Assembly (NCBI RefSeq): GCF_000517425.1
Contig: NZ_CP006569.1
Span: 248,001 to 312,000, forward strand
Direction of reading: 5' to 3'
Source: Sodalis praecaptivus
Lineage (GTDB): Bacteria > Pseudomonadota > Gammaproteobacteria > Enterobacterales > Enterobacteriaceae
Length of the DNA stretch: 64,000 nucleotides
Shown here piece by piece: positions 37,060-49,785 of the stretch. Made by a program: the position numbers and the translations under genes. Positions within the stretch are counted from its first letter, which is position 1. The number at the start of each line of letters is the position of its first letter. The notes under the pieces are model-generated. The model was not told where the DNA came from and did no database searches. It saw only the letters and a program-made list of their open reading frames with translations.

Positions 37060-38690
37060 TATTCGGGGAGATCCGCCGCCTCTATCTGATTATTCGCGTC
37101 ATGCTCAGCTACGGACTGGATGAGCTTATCCCGAAAACGCGGTTGACGCTGCCGCTGCGGCTGGGACGCAATTTGCTGTTTTGGATGCCGAACAACCATG
37201 GGCAGCGCATGCTGGGCGAACGTTTGCGCCTGGCGTTGCAAGAGCTGGGACCGGTATGGATTAAGTTCGGCCAAATGCTCTCGACCCGCCGCGATCTGTT
37301 CCCGCCGGCCATCGCCGATCAATTGGCGATGCTGCAAGATAGGGTGCAGCCTTTTGACGGTGCCCTCGCGCGCGCGCATATCGAACGCTCGATGGGGCAG
37401 CCGCTGGAAAACTGGTTCGACGATTTCCAGCAGGAGCCGCTGGCTTCCGCCTCCATCGCGCAAGTGCATACCGCCCGGCTGAAAAACGGCAAAGAGGTGG
37501 TTATCAAGGTGATCCGCCCGGATATTTTACCGATGATCAAGGCCGATATGCGGCTGATGTACCGGCTGGCCAGCTGGGTGCCGCATTTGCTACCGGACGG
37601 TCGGCGGTTGCGGCCGGTGGAGGTCGTGCTGGAGTATGAAAAAACCCTGCTCGATGAGCTCAATCTGCTGCGCGAGGCGGCCAACGCCATCCAGCTGCGA
37701 CGAAATTTCGAGGGTAGCCCGATGCTCTATATTCCGGAGGTCTATCCGGATTATTGCAGCGAAACCATGATGGTGATGGAGCGCATCTATGGCGTGCCGG
37801 TCAACGATGTGGCCGCGCTGGAGAAGCAGGGCACCAACATGAAGCTGCTGGCGGAGCGCGGGGTACAGGTCTTTTTTACCCAGGTTTTTCGTGATAGTTT
37901 TTTCCATGGCGATATGCATCCGGGCAACATTTTCGTCAGTTTTGAACACCCGGAGAATCCCCAATATATCGGTATCGACTGCGGCATCGTCGGGTCGCTG
38001 AACAAAGAAGATAAGCGCTATTTGGCGGAAAATTTTATCGCCTTTTTCAACCGCGATTATCGCAAGGTGGCGGAGCTGCACGTGGATTCCGGCTGGGTGC
38101 CGCCGGATACCAATGTCGAAGATTTCGAGTTTGCTATTCGTACCGTCTGCGAGCCTATTTTTGAAAAGCCGCTGGCGGAGATTTCATTTGGTCACGTGCT
38201 GCTGAATCTGTTTAACACCGCGCGTCGCTTTAATATGGAAGTGCAACCGCAGCTGGTTTTGCTGCAAAAAACGCTACTGTATATTGAAGGCGTCGGGCGA
38301 CAGCTTTATCCCCAGTTGGATTTGTGGAAAACGGCCAAGCCCTTTCTGGAAGAGTGGATCAAGGATCAGGTTGGTCTGCCGGCTATTCTGCGCGCGCTGA
38401 AGGAGAAGGCGCCCTATTGGGCGGAGAAATTGCCCGAATTGCCCGAACTCGTCTATGACGGTTTCAAGCAACATCGCCTGTTGCAGAAAAGTGTCGATCG
38501 CCTGTCGGTGGAAATGCGGGTTCATCATGTGCGACAAAGCCAATCCCGTTTTTTGTTTGGCATTGGCGCCACGCTGCTGCTCAGCGGCACGTTTTTAATG
38601 ACGCAAAGCGCTGACGAAGGCTCTCTGCCGGCCTGGCTTATGGCCGCCGGTATCGTCAGTTGGATTATCGGCTGGAGACGCACCGCGTAG
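37056..38690 (+). CDS. ubiB: UbiB atypical kinase/ATPase
   Basis: 544 residues of the UbiB/ADCK family, needed for early ubiquinone steps. Family motifs are [15 protein letters not shown] (KxGQ), the Ala-rich nucleotide loop [11 protein letters not shown], the VIKVIRP lysine, [10 protein letters not shown] (ExD-like region), [10 protein letters not shown] and the metal-binding IDCGIVG. Two membrane helices close the protein ([33 protein letters not shown]). Confidence 0.97.
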   Translation: MIFGEIRRLYLIIRVMLSYGLDELIPKTRLTLPLRLGRNLLFWMPNNHGQRMLGERLRLALQELGPVWIKFGQMLSTRRDLFPPAIADQLAMLQDRVQPFDGALARAHIERSMGQPLENWFDDFQQEPLASASIAQVHTARLKNGKEVVIKVIRPDILPMIKADMRLMYRLASWVPHLLPDGRRLRPVEVVLEYEKTLLDELNLLREAANAIQLRRNFEGSPMLYIPEVYPDYCSETMMVMERIYGVPVNDVAALEKQGTNMKLLAERGVQVFFTQVFRDSFFHGDMHPGNIFVSFEHPENPQYIGIDCGIVGSLNKEDKRYLAENFIAFFNRDYRKVAELHVDSGWVPPDTNVEDFEFAIRTVCEPIFEKPLAEISFGHVLLNLFNTARRFNMEVQPQLVLLQKTLLYIEGVGRQLYPQLDLWKTAKPFLEEWIKDQVGLPAILRALKEKAPYWAEKLPELPELVYDGFKQHRLLQKSVDRLSVEMRVHHVRQSQSRFLFGIGATLLLSGTFLMTQSADEGSLPAWLMAAGIVSWIIGWRRTA

Positions 38691-38740
38691 CCGTCGGTGG
38701 AACTATAACCGGGTTTTACCCCCTTTACAGAGGTAAATTT

Positions 38741-39007
38741 ATGGGCGGTATCAGCATTACACAATTATTGATCATTGCGGCTATCGTGGTGCTGTTATTC
38801 GGTACTAAAAAGCTGCGCGGCCTGGGATCGGATTTAGGCGCCTCGATTAAAGGATTCAAAAAATCCATGAGCGAAGATGACAACGCGACGACGAAATCGT
38901 CGGATAAGCCTTCTCAGGATGCCGACTTTACCCCACCGCCCATCGCGCCGAAAGCCGACCCGGCACGGCCGGATGAAGCCAAAAATAAAGATAAAGAGCA
39001 GGTATAA
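38741..39007 (+). CDS. tatA: Sec-independent protein translocase subunit TatA
   Basis: 88 residues from the ATG at 38741, which follows AGAGGTAAATTT. Transmembrane helix [16 protein letters not shown], hinge [20 protein letters not shown] with the conserved Phe-Gly, an amphipathic helix, then an acidic tail. It forms the size-adapting pore of the Tat pathway for folded proteins. First of tatABC. Confidence 0.96.
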   Translation: MGGISITQLLIIAAIVVLLFGTKKLRGLGSDLGASIKGFKKSMSEDDNATTKSSDKPSQDADFTPPPIAPKADPARPDEAKNKDKEQV

Positions 39008-39010
39008 GCC

Positions 39011-39886
39011 GTGTTCGATATTGGATTTGGTGAGCTGATGCTGGTATTCGTTATCGGACTGGTGGTGCTGGGTCCAGAACGTTTGCCGGTTGCGGTCAGG
39101 ACGGTGGCAGGTTGGATCAGGGCAATACGATCCATGGCGTCGACGGTGCAGAACGAATTAACGCAGGAGCTTAAGCTGCAAGAGTTGCAGGACAGCCTGA
39201 AAAAAGTTGAAGAGGCCAGTAAAAACAACCTGTCGCCGGAGCTGAAAGCCTCGATGGAAGAGCTGCGTGAAGCGGCGGAGTCCATGAAGAAGGAATTTAA
39301 GGGCATCAATAGTGCCGCACTGGATCCGGCTGAGCCGCATACGATTCACAATCCGCTGGTGACCGATCCCGAGGCGTTGCATGACGGTGTGACCCCGGCA
39401 GAGGGCGATCGCCAGGCCGACGCGCCACCGATGACGCCGGCCGACTCCGTAGCGGATCCGGCCGCCCAGGCCGCGGCGCCCGCCGCGAAAGCGCCGCTCG
39501 ACCCGACGTCAGCGCCGGCCGATGCCGTAGCGAATCCGGCCGCTCAGGCCGCGGCGCCCGCCGCGAAAGCGCCGATCGACCCGGCAGCAGCGCCGGCCGA
39601 TGCCGTAGCGAATCCGGCCGCTCAGACCGCGGCGCCCGCCGCGAAAGCGCCGATCGACCCGGCAGCAGCGCCGGCCGACTCCGTAGCGAATCCAGCCGCT
39701 CAGGCCGCGGCGCCCGCCGTGAAAGCGCCGATCGACCCGGCAGCAGCGCCGGCCGATGCCGTAGCGAATCTGGCCGCTCAGGCCGCGGCGCCCGCCGCGA
39801 AAGCGCCAGCCCAAGGGGAGCCCGGCAGCGCGGCCTCCGCCCCGCGGCCGGCATCGTCCACTTCTCCACTGAATAATGATCGCTAA
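39011..39886 (+). CDS. tatB: Tat translocase subunit TatB with repeat-expanded tail
   Basis: 291 residues starting at a GTG, 3 nt after tatA. The functional part is the N-terminal 100 residues: [20 protein letters not shown] with Glu8, [20 protein letters not shown], then a long amphipathic helix. It forms the TatBC receptor for twin-arginine signals. The tail is far longer than in E. coli (171 aa) because of five 26-residue Ala/Pro-rich repeats (nucleotides 39434-39823). Confidence 0.94.
39434..39823 (+). repeat. Five 78-bp in-frame tandem repeats in tatB
   Basis: Units start at 39434, 39512, 39590, 39668 and 39746, each coding about [16 protein letters not shown] followed by AKAPIDPAA. The middle three are nearly identical, the outer two diverge, and the reading frame is kept. 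This points to recent unequal recombination or slippage. Confidence 0.93.
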
Positions 39887-39889
39887 TCC

Positions 39890-40660
39890 ATGGCCGTTGA
39901 TGATACCCAACCCCTGATCAGTCACTTAATCGAACTACGCAAGCGGCTACTTTATTGCATCCTCAGCGTACTGGTGGTCTTTCTGGCGCTGATTTATTTC
40001 GCTAACGATATATATCAGCTGATATCCGCGCCGCTTATCAAGCAGTTGCCGGCGGGGGCCAGCATGATAGCGACCGATGTCGCGTCGCCGTTCTTTACGC
40101 CAATCAAACTGACCATCATCGTCTCGGTATTTGTCTCCGCGCCGCTGTTGCTTTACCAGGTATGGGCCTTCGTGGCCCCCGCGCTGTATAAACATGAACG
40201 CCGGCTGATGATGCCGCTGCTATTCTCCAGCACCCTGCTATTTTATGCCGGTATGGCTTTCGCCTACTTCGTCGTATTCCCGCTGGCCTTCAGCTTTTTT
40301 GCCCATACCGCCCCGCGCGGCGTGCTTATCGCAACCGATATTAACAACTATCTCGACTTCGTTATGGCGCTGTTTATGGCGTTCGGGGTGTCGTTTGAAG
40401 TGCCGGTAGCTATCGTACTATTATGCTGGAGCGGCGTGGTGACGCCGGAGGACCTGCGCAAGAAGCGGCCCTATGTGCTCGTCGGCGCCTTTGTGATTGG
40501 TATGCTGCTGACGCCGCCGGATGTCTTTTCCCAAACGTTATTGGCGATACCCATGTACCTGCTGTTTGAGATCGGCGTGTTCTTCGCCCGGTTCTACGTC
40601 GGTAAAGGGCGCAAAGGCGCTGAGGAAGAAGACGATCCCGAAGAGGATGAGCCTGAATAA
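39890..40660 (+). CDS. tatC: Tat translocase subunit TatC
   Basis: A 256-residue, six-span core of the Tat receptor. The cytoplasmic N-terminus [15 protein letters not shown] and the loop [12 protein letters not shown] contact the twin-arginine signal; the conserved Glu lies in the latter. The family signature [14 protein letters not shown] is present, as is the LTPPDVFSQ loop. An acidic tail closes the protein. The E. coli follower tatD is absent. Confidence 0.97.
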   Translation: MAVDDTQPLISHLIELRKRLLYCILSVLVVFLALIYFANDIYQLISAPLIKQLPAGASMIATDVASPFFTPIKLTIIVSVFVSAPLLLYQVWAFVAPALYKHERRLMMPLLFSSTLLFYAGMAFAYFVVFPLAFSFFAHTAPRGVLIATDINNYLDFVMALFMAFGVSFEVPVAIVLLCWSGVVTPEDLRKKRPYVLVGAFVIGMLLTPPDVFSQTLLAIPMYLLFEIGVFFARFYVGKGRKGAEEEDDPEEDEPE

Positions 40661-40778
40661 CGCCGTGACATGGGCAATACCGTCAGGGCGAGGAGGGTTG
40701 CTGTTAGGGTATGGCGATTTCCAGGTTTGTCGGCTCACGCCTTCAGCGCTGTGGGGGCATCATCCTCGCCGGGACCGG

Positions 40779-41270
40779 CTATTGGATCTTATGAAATTGG
40801 CGATTATCCAGGCTTTGATACACCTGTTTATTTAACAAATTCAGCAGCAGCATGGAGCGCGCTTCGCCGTCAGGTTCGGTATAAATGGCCTGTAATCCTT
40901 CAAATACCCCGGCGGTGATCAACACTTTGTCGCCGGTTGAAGGCGTTTCGGGATCGGTCACGTTGTCAAAACTATGGTCGCGCAGTTCTTGAATGACTTC
41001 GGCGGGGATGATGACCGGCAGACTGCCAAAGCGGACAAAGTGGCTGACGCCGCGGGTAGCGCTGATGGTGGTGGTATGAATGGTTTCCGGATCGAATTCG
41101 ATAAACAAATAATTTGGAAACAGCGGCTCGCAGGTTTCTGTGCGCTTGCCCCGGATGATTTTCTCCAGCGTTACCATCGGCGTCAAACAGGCGACCGCCT
41201 GCCGTTCCAGATGTTCTTTAGCACGCAGCAATTGTCCACGCTTACAATATAATAAATACCAAGCTTCCAT
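40779..41270 (-). CDS. rfaH: Transcription antiterminator RfaH
   Basis: 163 residues, a NusG paralogue: [43 protein letters not shown], and the C-terminal KOW-type domain ending [13 protein letters not shown]. It binds ops elements in paused elongation complexes and promotes transcription and translation of long surface-polysaccharide and virulence operons. It is divergent from ubiD, as in E. coli. Confidence 0.97.
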   Translation of the reverse strand: MEAWYLLYCKRGQLLRAKEHLERQAVACLTPMVTLEKIIRGKRTETCEPLFPNYLFIEFDPETIHTTTISATRGVSHFVRFGSLPVIIPAEVIQELRDHSFDNVTDPETPSTGDKVLITAGVFEGLQAIYTEPDGEARSMLLLNLLNKQVYQSLDNRQFHKIQ

Positions 41271-41451
41271 AGTAACAATTTACCTATCTCATCGAAGACT
41301 TAGCATAACAAAAGCCATAACAGATATATAGCACCGGACGCCGCCGCCGTGGGGCTTGGGGGGGCTTATTTTTACCGATCTTTGACAAAAGACCAGCAAG
41401 GCTGATAAACAGATCTTATAATGCAGGCTAAATACCGTTCCTGATGATGCT

Positions 41452-42936
41452 ATGAAATACCGTGACTTGCGCGACTTCCTCGCTCTGCTGGAGCAGCGGG
41501 GAGAATTAAAACGAATCAGCTTGCCCATCGATCCCTATCTGGAAATGACGGAAATCGCCGACCGCACGCTGCGTGCCGGCGGTCCGGCGCTGCTATTTGA
41601 AAACCCTAAGGGGTATACCATGCCGGTACTGTGCAATCTGTTCGGCACCCCGGAACGGGTGGCGCTCGGTATGGGTCAGGAGAGCGTTAGCGCACTGCGC
41701 GATGTGGGTAAATTGCTGGCATTTTTGAAAGAGCCAGAGCCGCCCAAGGGCTTTCGCGACCTGCTGGACAAAGTTCCCCAATTCCGCCAAGTACTGCACA
41801 TGCCGACCAAACGGCTCAGCGCCGCGCCTTGCCAAGAGCAGATCTGGCAGGGTGAGGATGTGGATCTCGGCCGTATTCCGGTGATGCATTGCTGGCCTGG
41901 CGACGCCGCGCCGCTTATCACCTGGGGGCTTACGGTTACGCGCGGACCGCACAAAGAACGGCAAAACCTCGGTATTTATCGTCAGCAGGTGCTGGGCAGG
42001 AATAAGGTCATTATGCGCTGGCTCTCTCATCGCGGCGGCGCGCTCGACTTCCAGGAATGGACGCAGCAAAACCCCGGTAAACGTTTTCCCGTCGCGGTCG
42101 CTCTCGGCGCCGATCCGGCGACAATTTTGGCCGCGGTGACGCCGGTGCCTGATGCGCTCTCCGAATACGCATTCGCCGGCCTGCTGCGGGGTTACAAAAC
42201 CGAAGTGGTCAAGTGTGTTTCCTGCGATTTGGAGGTACCGGCCAGCGCGGAGATCGTTTTGGAAGGTTACCTTGAAGCGGGAGAAACGGCGACGGAAGGG
42301 CCGTATGGCGACCACACCGGCTATTATAATGAAACAGACAGTTTCCCGGTCTTCACGATAACCCATATTACCCAGCGGCGCGACGCGCTATACCACTCAA
42401 CCTATACCGGCCGCCCGCCCGATGAACCGGCGGTATTGGGGGAAGCGCTTAATGAAGTCTTCGTTCCCATATTGCAAAAGCAGTTTCCAGAAATCGTGGA
42501 TTTCTACCTGCCGCCGGAAGGGTGCTCCTACCGCTTGGCGGTAGTGACCATCAAAAAGCAATATGCCGGCCACGCCAGACGGGTAATGATGGGGGTCTGG
42601 TCATTCCTGCGTCAATTCATGTATACGAAATTTGTTATCGTATGCGATGATGATATCAATGCACGTAATTGGAAAGACGTGATATGGGCGATGACGACCC
42701 GTATGGATCCGGCGCGCGATACGGTCTTGATGGCAAATACACCGATAGATTATCTCGATTTCGCTTCGCCGGTTTCCGGGCTGGGCTCGAAAATGGGCAT
42801 GGACGCGACAAATAAATGGCCGGGAGAAACACAGCGCGAATGGGGTACCCCAATTGAAATGGATCGGACGGTGCGCGCGCGCGTTGACGCTATCTGGGAC
42901 CAGCTGGCTATCCTAAAAAATGGCCACGCGTCGTAA
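41452..42936 (+). CDS. ubiD: 3-Octaprenyl-4-hydroxybenzoate decarboxylase UbiD
   Basis: A 494-residue prenylated-FMN decarboxylase of ubiquinone synthesis. Conserved elements are [40 protein letters not shown] for cofactor binding, [20 protein letters not shown] with the catalytic Glu-Arg-Glu neighbourhood, GDHTGYYN, and [19 protein letters not shown]. It requires UbiX-made prFMN. Confidence 0.97.
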   Translation: MKYRDLRDFLALLEQRGELKRISLPIDPYLEMTEIADRTLRAGGPALLFENPKGYTMPVLCNLFGTPERVALGMGQESVSALRDVGKLLAFLKEPEPPKGFRDLLDKVPQFRQVLHMPTKRLSAAPCQEQIWQGEDVDLGRIPVMHCWPGDAAPLITWGLTVTRGPHKERQNLGIYRQQVLGRNKVIMRWLSHRGGALDFQEWTQQNPGKRFPVAVALGADPATILAAVTPVPDALSEYAFAGLLRGYKTEVVKCVSCDLEVPASAEIVLEGYLEAGETATEGPYGDHTGYYNETDSFPVFTITHITQRRDALYHSTYTGRPPDEPAVLGEALNEVFVPILQKQFPEIVDFYLPPEGCSYRLAVVTIKKQYAGHARRVMMGVWSFLRQFMYTKFVIVCDDDINARNWKDVIWAMTTRMDPARDTVLMANTPIDYLDFASPVSGLGSKMGMDATNKWPGETQREWGTPIEMDRTVRARVDAIWDQLAILKNGHAS

Positions 42937-42986
42937 TTTACGCGGCGCCCGTGGCGAATTGCTTAATGACCCGACAGAGGGACTGC

Positions 42987-43688
42987 ATGACAACATTGAC
43001 CTGTAAGGTCTCTTCCGTGGATGCCATCACTGATACCGTTTACCGCGTACGGCTGGCACCGGAAGCGGCTTTCCACTTCCGCGCCGGGCAGTACCTGATG
43101 GTGGTGATGGATGAACGCGATAAACGTCCCTTTTCCCTGGCGTCAACGCCCATGGAAACGTCGTTTATCGAGCTGCATATCGGCGCTTCCGAACTCAATT
43201 TGTATGCGATGGCCGTCATGGATCGTATCCTGAAAGAGAGGGAAATTACCGTCGAAGTCCCGCAGGGCGAAGCCTGGTTGCGTGATGATACCGACAGGCC
43301 CATCGTGCTGATCGCCGGTGGTACCGGTTTCTCCTACGCGCGCTCGATTTTATTGACGGTGCTGGCGTGCCAGCCCGAGCGTAAAGTGGCGATATACTGG
43401 GGCGGTCGTGAACGGGACCATCTCTACGATTTAGGCGAGCTGGAGGCGCTTACCCTACAGCATCCGCAATTGTCCGTAGTACCCGTGGTCGAACAGCCGG
43501 ATGAACAATGGCAGGGCCGTTCCGGTACCGTCCTGATGGCGGTGATGCAGGACTATGGCTCCCTGGAACCCTACGATATCTATATCGCGGGGCGCTTTGA
43601 AATGGCAAAAATCGCTCGTGAACGTTTTTGCGCCGAGCGCAGCGCCGTGGTCGATCGCATTTTTGGTGACGCTTTCGCCTTTATTTAA
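42987..43688 (+). CDS. fre: NAD(P)H-flavin reductase Fre
   Basis: 233 residues from the ATG at 42987, exactly as in E. coli; upstream in-frame codons are not conserved. FAD-type isoalloxazine motif RPFSLAS, NAD(P) motif [14 protein letters not shown], and the end [19 protein letters not shown]. It reduces free flavins and siderophore iron and may support UbiD and UbiX by supplying FMNH2. Confidence 0.97.
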   Translation: MTTLTCKVSSVDAITDTVYRVRLAPEAAFHFRAGQYLMVVMDERDKRPFSLASTPMETSFIELHIGASELNLYAMAVMDRILKEREITVEVPQGEAWLRDDTDRPIVLIAGGTGFSYARSILLTVLACQPERKVAIYWGGRERDHLYDLGELEALTLQHPQLSVVPVVEQPDEQWQGRSGTVLMAVMQDYGSLEPYDIYIAGRFEMAKIARERFCAERSAVVDRIFGDAFAFI

Positions 43689-43824
43689 GCCGGTTCATCC
43701 GCATCAGCGCCGTTTCATTCGCGGCGACGGCCCGGCGGGGAGGCAGCACTCGACGGGCCGGCCGCTGTGCCAGGCGGAGCGCTATGGTAATATGGGCCAA
43801 TTACGTTCCGCATAGGGTCTGAAC

Positions 43825-45153
43825 ATGGAATCGCTTTCTTCGTTATATCAGGATCATCTCGCCACACTCCAACAGCGCACCCGGGAGATATTGCAGCGCC
43901 AGCAGCTGGATGGATTGCTGATCCATGCCGGCGAGCCGATAGGCCGCTTTCTTGATGACCATGACTACCCGTTTAAAGTCAATCCCCATTTCAAAGCCTG
44001 GCTGCCGGTCACTCGCGTACCGCACTGCTGGCTATGGGTGGACGGGGTAAACAAGCCGAAACTCTGGTATTACCTGCCGGTAGACTACTGGTATCTCGTG
44101 GAACCGTTGCCGGATAGCTTTTGGACGCCGTATATAGATATCGTGCCGTTCGCCGATCCGGACGAGATCACTATGCTGTTGCCGCCGCGCGCGAGGGTCG
44201 CCTACCTGGGATCGGCGCCGCAGCGCGCTTCCCGCCTGGGGATTGAGAGTGAATATATCAACCCGCAGCCGGTGCTGGATTATTTGCATTTTCACCGCGC
44301 CTATAAAACCGACTATGAACTCGCCTGCATGCGCGAGGCGCAAAAATCAGCGGTAAACGGCCATCGAGCGGCGAAAGAAGCCTTTTTGTCCGGCATGTGC
44401 GAATTTGATATTAATATCGCCTATCTTAGCGCCTGCGGTCACCGCGATACCGATGTGCCTTATGATAATATTATCGCCCTGAATGAACATGCCGCGGTAT
44501 TGCATTATACCCGCCTGGATCAGCGCACGCCGGACCACCTTCACAGCTTTTTGATCGATGCCGGCACGGAATATAACGGTTACGCCGCCGACCTGACCCG
44601 CACCTATGCGGCGCAAAAAGACAGCGATTTCGCCGCGCTAATCACGGCGATGAATAATGAGCAGCAGGCGCTTATCGCCACCATTGAAACCGGTATTAAC
44701 TACATCGACTACCATGTGCAAATGCACGGCAGAATCGCCAAATTGCTGCGGCAGTTCGAGATTATCAGCGACCTTAGCGAGGATGCCATGGTGGCGGAGG
44801 GCGTTACCGTGCCGTTCCTGCCGCATGGACTGGGGCATCCGCTGGGATTACAGGTACACGATGTTGCCGGCTTCATGCAAGATGACCGCGGTACGTCCCT
44901 GGCGCCGCCGTCACGCTATCCCCACCTGCGCTGTACGCGCGTACTGCAACCGCGCATGGTGTTGACGATCGAACCCGGTCTTTATTTTATCGAAACGCTG
45001 CTGGCGCCTTGGCGCTCTAGCCCCTTCAGCCGGCATTTCAACTGGTCGCGTATCGAAAGCTTCAAGCCTTATGGCGGTATCCGCATTGAGGATAATATCG
45101 TCATTCGCGACAACCACATCGAAAACATGACGCGCGCGCTGAAATTGGCATGA
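43825..45153 (+). CDS. pepQ: Xaa-Pro dipeptidase PepQ
   Basis: 442 residues, a pita-bread metallopeptidase that splits X-Pro dipeptides. Metal ligands lie in [20 protein letters not shown] (two Asp), [15 protein letters not shown] (His), [11 protein letters not shown] (Glu) and [11 protein letters not shown] (Glu). N-terminal domain as in E. coli PepQ. In E. coli fadBA lies beside it; here only 136 bp separates it from fre. It overlaps the yigZ start by 4 nt. Confidence 0.97.
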   Translation: MESLSSLYQDHLATLQQRTREILQRQQLDGLLIHAGEPIGRFLDDHDYPFKVNPHFKAWLPVTRVPHCWLWVDGVNKPKLWYYLPVDYWYLVEPLPDSFWTPYIDIVPFADPDEITMLLPPRARVAYLGSAPQRASRLGIESEYINPQPVLDYLHFHRAYKTDYELACMREAQKSAVNGHRAAKEAFLSGMCEFDINIAYLSACGHRDTDVPYDNIIALNEHAAVLHYTRLDQRTPDHLHSFLIDAGTEYNGYAADLTRTYAAQKDSDFAALITAMNNEQQALIATIETGINYIDYHVQMHGRIAKLLRQFEIISDLSEDAMVAEGVTVPFLPHGLGHPLGLQVHDVAGFMQDDRGTSLAPPSRYPHLRCTRVLQPRMVLTIEPGLYFIETLLAPWRSSPFSRHFNWSRIESFKPYGGIRIEDNIVIRDNHIENMTRALKLA

Positions 45154-45767
45154 CGGCGTCTTGGTTCGCACCGGCGGCGGTGGTCACGCTGACGGCGGAA
45201 ATAAAAAAAAGCCGTTTTATCACATTGCTGTCCCCCACGCGGGGGACCGATGCCGCTAAAGCCTACATCCTGCAATGTCGCAAGCAACATCCGACGGCCG
45301 CGCATCACTGCTGGGCGTATATCGCCGGTCCGCCTTCCGACTCCCTTCAGCGGGGGTTTTCCGATGATGGCGAACCCTCGGGCACCGCCGGTAAGCCTAT
45401 GCTTGCACAGCTGGATGGAAGCGGTCTTGGGGAAATCACTGCGGTAGTGGTGCGATATTATGGCGGTATTCACTTGGGCACCGGCGGCCTGGTTAAAGCC
45501 TACGGCGGCGGCGTTCAGCAAGCGCTGAAACAGGTTTCGCCGGTGGCGCGAGTTCCGCGCCGGCGTTTCGTGCTGCGCTGCGATTATCCACAATTAGCCT
45601 GGGTAGAGGCCGCGGTGCAGCAGGCCGAAGGCCTGATTGTCGAAGGTGACTATCGGGAATCGATTATACTCACACTCGAGATCCCTGTGCATCATATCGC
45701 GATGGCCAATGATACACTGCGCGATCTCAGCCGCGGCGCATTGCAATTAACACCTGTTCCACAATAA
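45150..45767 (+). CDS. yigZ: YigZ/IMPACT family protein
   Basis: 205 residues. The UPF0029 (IMPACT) N-terminal domain shows [41 protein letters not shown] and [21 protein letters not shown] ferredoxin-like C-terminal domain follows. The biochemical role of bacterial YigZ is not settled. It is coupled to pepQ, and trkH follows after 43 bp. Confidence 0.95.
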   Translation: MTASWFAPAAVVTLTAEIKKSRFITLLSPTRGTDAAKAYILQCRKQHPTAAHHCWAYIAGPPSDSLQRGFSDDGEPSGTAGKPMLAQLDGSGLGEITAVVVRYYGGIHLGTGGLVKAYGGGVQQALKQVSPVARVPRRRFVLRCDYPQLAWVEAAVQQAEGLIVEGDYRESIILTLEIPVHHIAMANDTLRDLSRGALQLTPVPQ

Positions 45768-45810
45768 TGCCTTCCACCGGAAGGGTGTAATCGTTAAGGA
45801 TAGTGCAGAC

Positions 45811-47262
45811 ATGCATTTTCGCACCATAACCCGCATCGTGGGTCTGCTCGTCATCTTGTTCTCCGTGACCATGATTATTCCCGGTCTGGTGGCCTTGATC
45901 TACCGGGACGGTGCCGGCAGCGCGTTCGCGCAAACGTTTTTTTGCGCGCAGGCCATTGGACTCTTACTCTGGCTACCCAATCGTCGCCAGAAAAGCGAAT
46001 TGAAATCCCGCGAGGGCTTTCTCATTGTGGTACTGTTTTGGACCGTCTTGGGCAGCGTGGGTGCTTTGCCGTTTTTGTTTGCCGAACATCCCAATTTGTC
46101 GGTCACCGATGCGTTTTTTGAATCCTTTTCAGGGCTCACCACAACAGGTGCCACCGCATTGGTGGGGCTCGATACCTTACCCCACGCCATTTTATTTTAC
46201 CGGCAAATGCTGCAGTGGTTTGGCGGTATGGGGATCATTGTCCTGGCGGTAGCGATTCTGCCGATTCTCGGCGTCGGCGGCATGCAGCTCTACCGCGCGG
46301 AAATGCCCGGCCCGCTGAAAGATAATAAAATGCGCCCCCGTATCGCGGAAACGGCCAAGACCTTATGGCTCATCTATGTCGCGCTGACGATTGCCTGCGC
46401 GCTGGCGCTGTGGGGCGCGGGCATGCCGGCGTTCGACGCGATAGGCCACAGCTTTTCTACGATTGCCATCGGCGGTTTTTCCACCCACGATGCCAGTATC
46501 GGCTATTACCATAGCCCGCTTATCAATACGATCGTCGCCGTGTTTTTACTGATATCCGGGTGCAACTACGGTTTACATTTCGCCGCCCTCAGCGGCCACA
46601 ATCTGAAAGTCTACTGGCGGGATCCCGAATTTCGCATGTTTATTTCGGTACAGTTGACGCTGGTGGTGGTCTGTATTTTGATTCTCTGGCGCTACGATGT
46701 ATACGATTCCAGCCTGCAAACGCTTAACCAGGCTTTCTTTCAGGTGGTATCCATGGCGACCACCGCCGGGTTTACTACCGACAGTATCGCCCAGTGGCCG
46801 CTGTTTCTACCGATATTGCTGCTCTGCTCGGCGTTTATCGGCGGCTGCGCCGGTTCTACCGGCGGCGGGTTGAAGGTGATCCGCATTCTGCTGCTCTACT
46901 TGCAGGGCTCGCGAGAACTGAAACGTTTGGTGCATCCCAACGCCGTTTACACCATTAAATTGGGCAGCCGGGCGCTGCCGGAGCGGATTCTCGAAGCGGT
47001 TTGGGGTTTTTTTTCCGCTTATGCGCTAGTGTTTATCCTCAGTATGCTGGCGGTGGTCGCCACCGGCGTCGATAATTTTTCCGCCTTCGCGGCGGTAGCG
47101 GCAACGCTTAACAACCTTGGGCCCGGCCTGGGGGTCGTGGCCGATAACTTTACCTCCATGAACGCGGTGGCCAAGTGGATCCTCATTTTGACCATGCTGT
47201 TTGGCCGACTGGAGGTATTTACTTTATTGGTCCTGTTTACGCCGACTTTTTGGCGTGAGTGA
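45811..47262 (+). CDS. trkH: Trk potassium uptake protein TrkH
   Basis: A 483-residue K+ channel subunit with four MPM repeats and selectivity-filter Gly loops: SGLTTTGAT, FSTIAIGGFSTHDAS, VSMATTAGFTTDS and ATLNNLGPGLGVV. It works with TrkA as gating ring. AGCAFIGGCAGSTGGGLKV-like segment AFIGGCAGSTGGGLKVIR is the intramembrane loop region. Nearly collinear with E. coli. Confidence 0.97.
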   Translation: MHFRTITRIVGLLVILFSVTMIIPGLVALIYRDGAGSAFAQTFFCAQAIGLLLWLPNRRQKSELKSREGFLIVVLFWTVLGSVGALPFLFAEHPNLSVTDAFFESFSGLTTTGATALVGLDTLPHAILFYRQMLQWFGGMGIIVLAVAILPILGVGGMQLYRAEMPGPLKDNKMRPRIAETAKTLWLIYVALTIACALALWGAGMPAFDAIGHSFSTIAIGGFSTHDASIGYYHSPLINTIVAVFLLISGCNYGLHFAALSGHNLKVYWRDPEFRMFISVQLTLVVVCILILWRYDVYDSSLQTLNQAFFQVVSMATTAGFTTDSIAQWPLFLPILLLCSAFIGGCAGSTGGGLKVIRILLLYLQGSRELKRLVHPNAVYTIKLGSRALPERILEAVWGFFSAYALVFILSMLAVVATGVDNFSAFAAVAATLNNLGPGLGVVADNFTSMNAVAKWILILTMLFGRLEVFTLLVLFTPTFWRE

Positions 47263-47275
47263 TACAAGGTTTACC

Positions 47276-47824
47276 ATGAAAACGTTGATTCTCTACTCGA
47301 GCCATGACGGCCAAACGCACAAAATCGCGCGCGCTATCGCGGCTCATCTTACCGATTGCTGCGAATGTGATGTGGTGGATTTGCGCCTCGCCCGCGATCT
47401 TGATTTGCAGCGTTATCAGCGGGTGGTGATTGGTGCGGCAATCCGCTACGGGCGGTTCGCTGCGGATCTTGACCACTTTATCGCGCAGCAGCTTGAATGG
47501 CTGCACAGTATCCCCAGCGCGTTTTATTCCGTCAATTTGACGGCGCGCAAGCTCGATAAACGCACCCCGAACACCAACGCCTACACCCGGAAATTCCTGG
47601 CGAAAACGCCTTGGCGGCCGGATCTTTGCGCCGTGTTCGCGGGGGCATTGTGCTACCCGCGCTACCGCTGGTTTGATCGGGTCATGATCCAGCTGATAAT
47701 GCGTGTGACCGGCGGTGAAACCGATCGCACCAAGGAAGTGGAATATACGGATTGGCAGCAAGTTTCTGCCTTTGCCGGTGATTTGGCGCAATTAACCGCC
47801 AAACAGGCGACGCAGCGCCCCTAA
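47276..47824 (+). CDS. hemG: Menaquinone-dependent protoporphyrinogen oxidase HemG
   Basis: 182 residues from the ATG at 47276, 13 nt after trkH. Flavodoxin-like: phosphate loop LILYSSHDGQTHKIARAI, VVIGAAIRYGRFAADLDHFI, YSVNLTARKLDKRTP, and the membrane-associating insert DRVMIQLIMRVTGGETDR. It oxidises protoporphyrinogen IX to protoporphyrin IX in haem synthesis. As in E. coli it lies directly upstream of an rRNA operon. Confidence 0.96.
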   Translation: MKTLILYSSHDGQTHKIARAIAAHLTDCCECDVVDLRLARDLDLQRYQRVVIGAAIRYGRFAADLDHFIAQQLEWLHSIPSAFYSVNLTARKLDKRTPNTNAYTRKFLAKTPWRPDLCAVFAGALCYPRYRWFDRVMIQLIMRVTGGETDRTKEVEYTDWQQVSAFAGDLAQLTAKQATQRP

Positions 47825-47878
47825 ATGGGGCGTTTTGCTGAAAAATAAATCAATCAGATCGTATTTGTGAAATAGCGC

Positions 47879-47906
47879 TTGTCACCGGCCGTGAAGGCCC
47901 TATAAT
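47879..47906 (+). promoter_or_regulatory. rRNA operon promoter P1
   Basis: -35 TTGTCA (47879-47884), 16-bp spacer, -10 TATAAT (47901-47906), followed by a G+C-rich discriminator GCGCCTCC typical of stringently controlled rrn P1 promoters. An A/T-rich UP-like stretch precedes it. Confidence 0.88.
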
Positions 47907-47987
47907 GCGCCTCCACTGACCGGGAACAGTCGCTGCGACTTACCGGCTCAGCCAGAGGCAAGCGACCCGCGAAGGGCAAATAAAAGC

Positions 47988-48015
47988 TTGACTCTACAGC
48001 GGAAAAGCGTAATAT
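47988..48015 (+). promoter_or_regulatory. rRNA operon promoter P2
   Basis: -35 TTGACT (47988-47993), 16-bp spacer, -10 TAATAT (48010-48015), about 109 bp downstream of P1, the usual P1-P2 spacing. Confidence 0.8.
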
Positions 48016-48054
48016 ACGCCACCCGCGCCGGTAGAGAAAATACCCTCCCGGCCA

Positions 48055-48066
48055 CGCTCTTTAACA
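48055..48066 (+). promoter_or_regulatory. boxA antitermination element
   Basis: CGCTCTTTAACA in the rRNA leader matches the NusB/NusE-binding boxA consensus TGCTCTTTAACA. A second copy lies after the spacer tRNA at 49951-49962. Confidence 0.85.
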
Positions 48067-48189
48067 ATTTATCAGACAATCTGTGTGGGCACTCACAAGA
48101 CGATATCGATACACGAAATATCAAGTCTTGAAGAGTGAACAACGAATATTCATAGAATACCAGTTTTAATTCTTTGAGCATCAAGCTTT

Positions 48190-49725
<1,536 letters not shown>

Positions 49726-49785
49726 CCAGAACGATACGTTCAAGTGACGTGTCCACACAGATTGTCTGATAACTGTCACGAGCAA

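Noticed and set aside
39306-39869. Long Arg/Pro-rich antisense frames opposite tatB
   Set aside because: They are produced by the G+C-rich tandem repeats of tatB read on the other strand; composition is not protein-like.
47825-48189. Possible gene in the rRNA leader
   Set aside because: The interval is fully explained by the rrn promoters, boxA and the processing leader.
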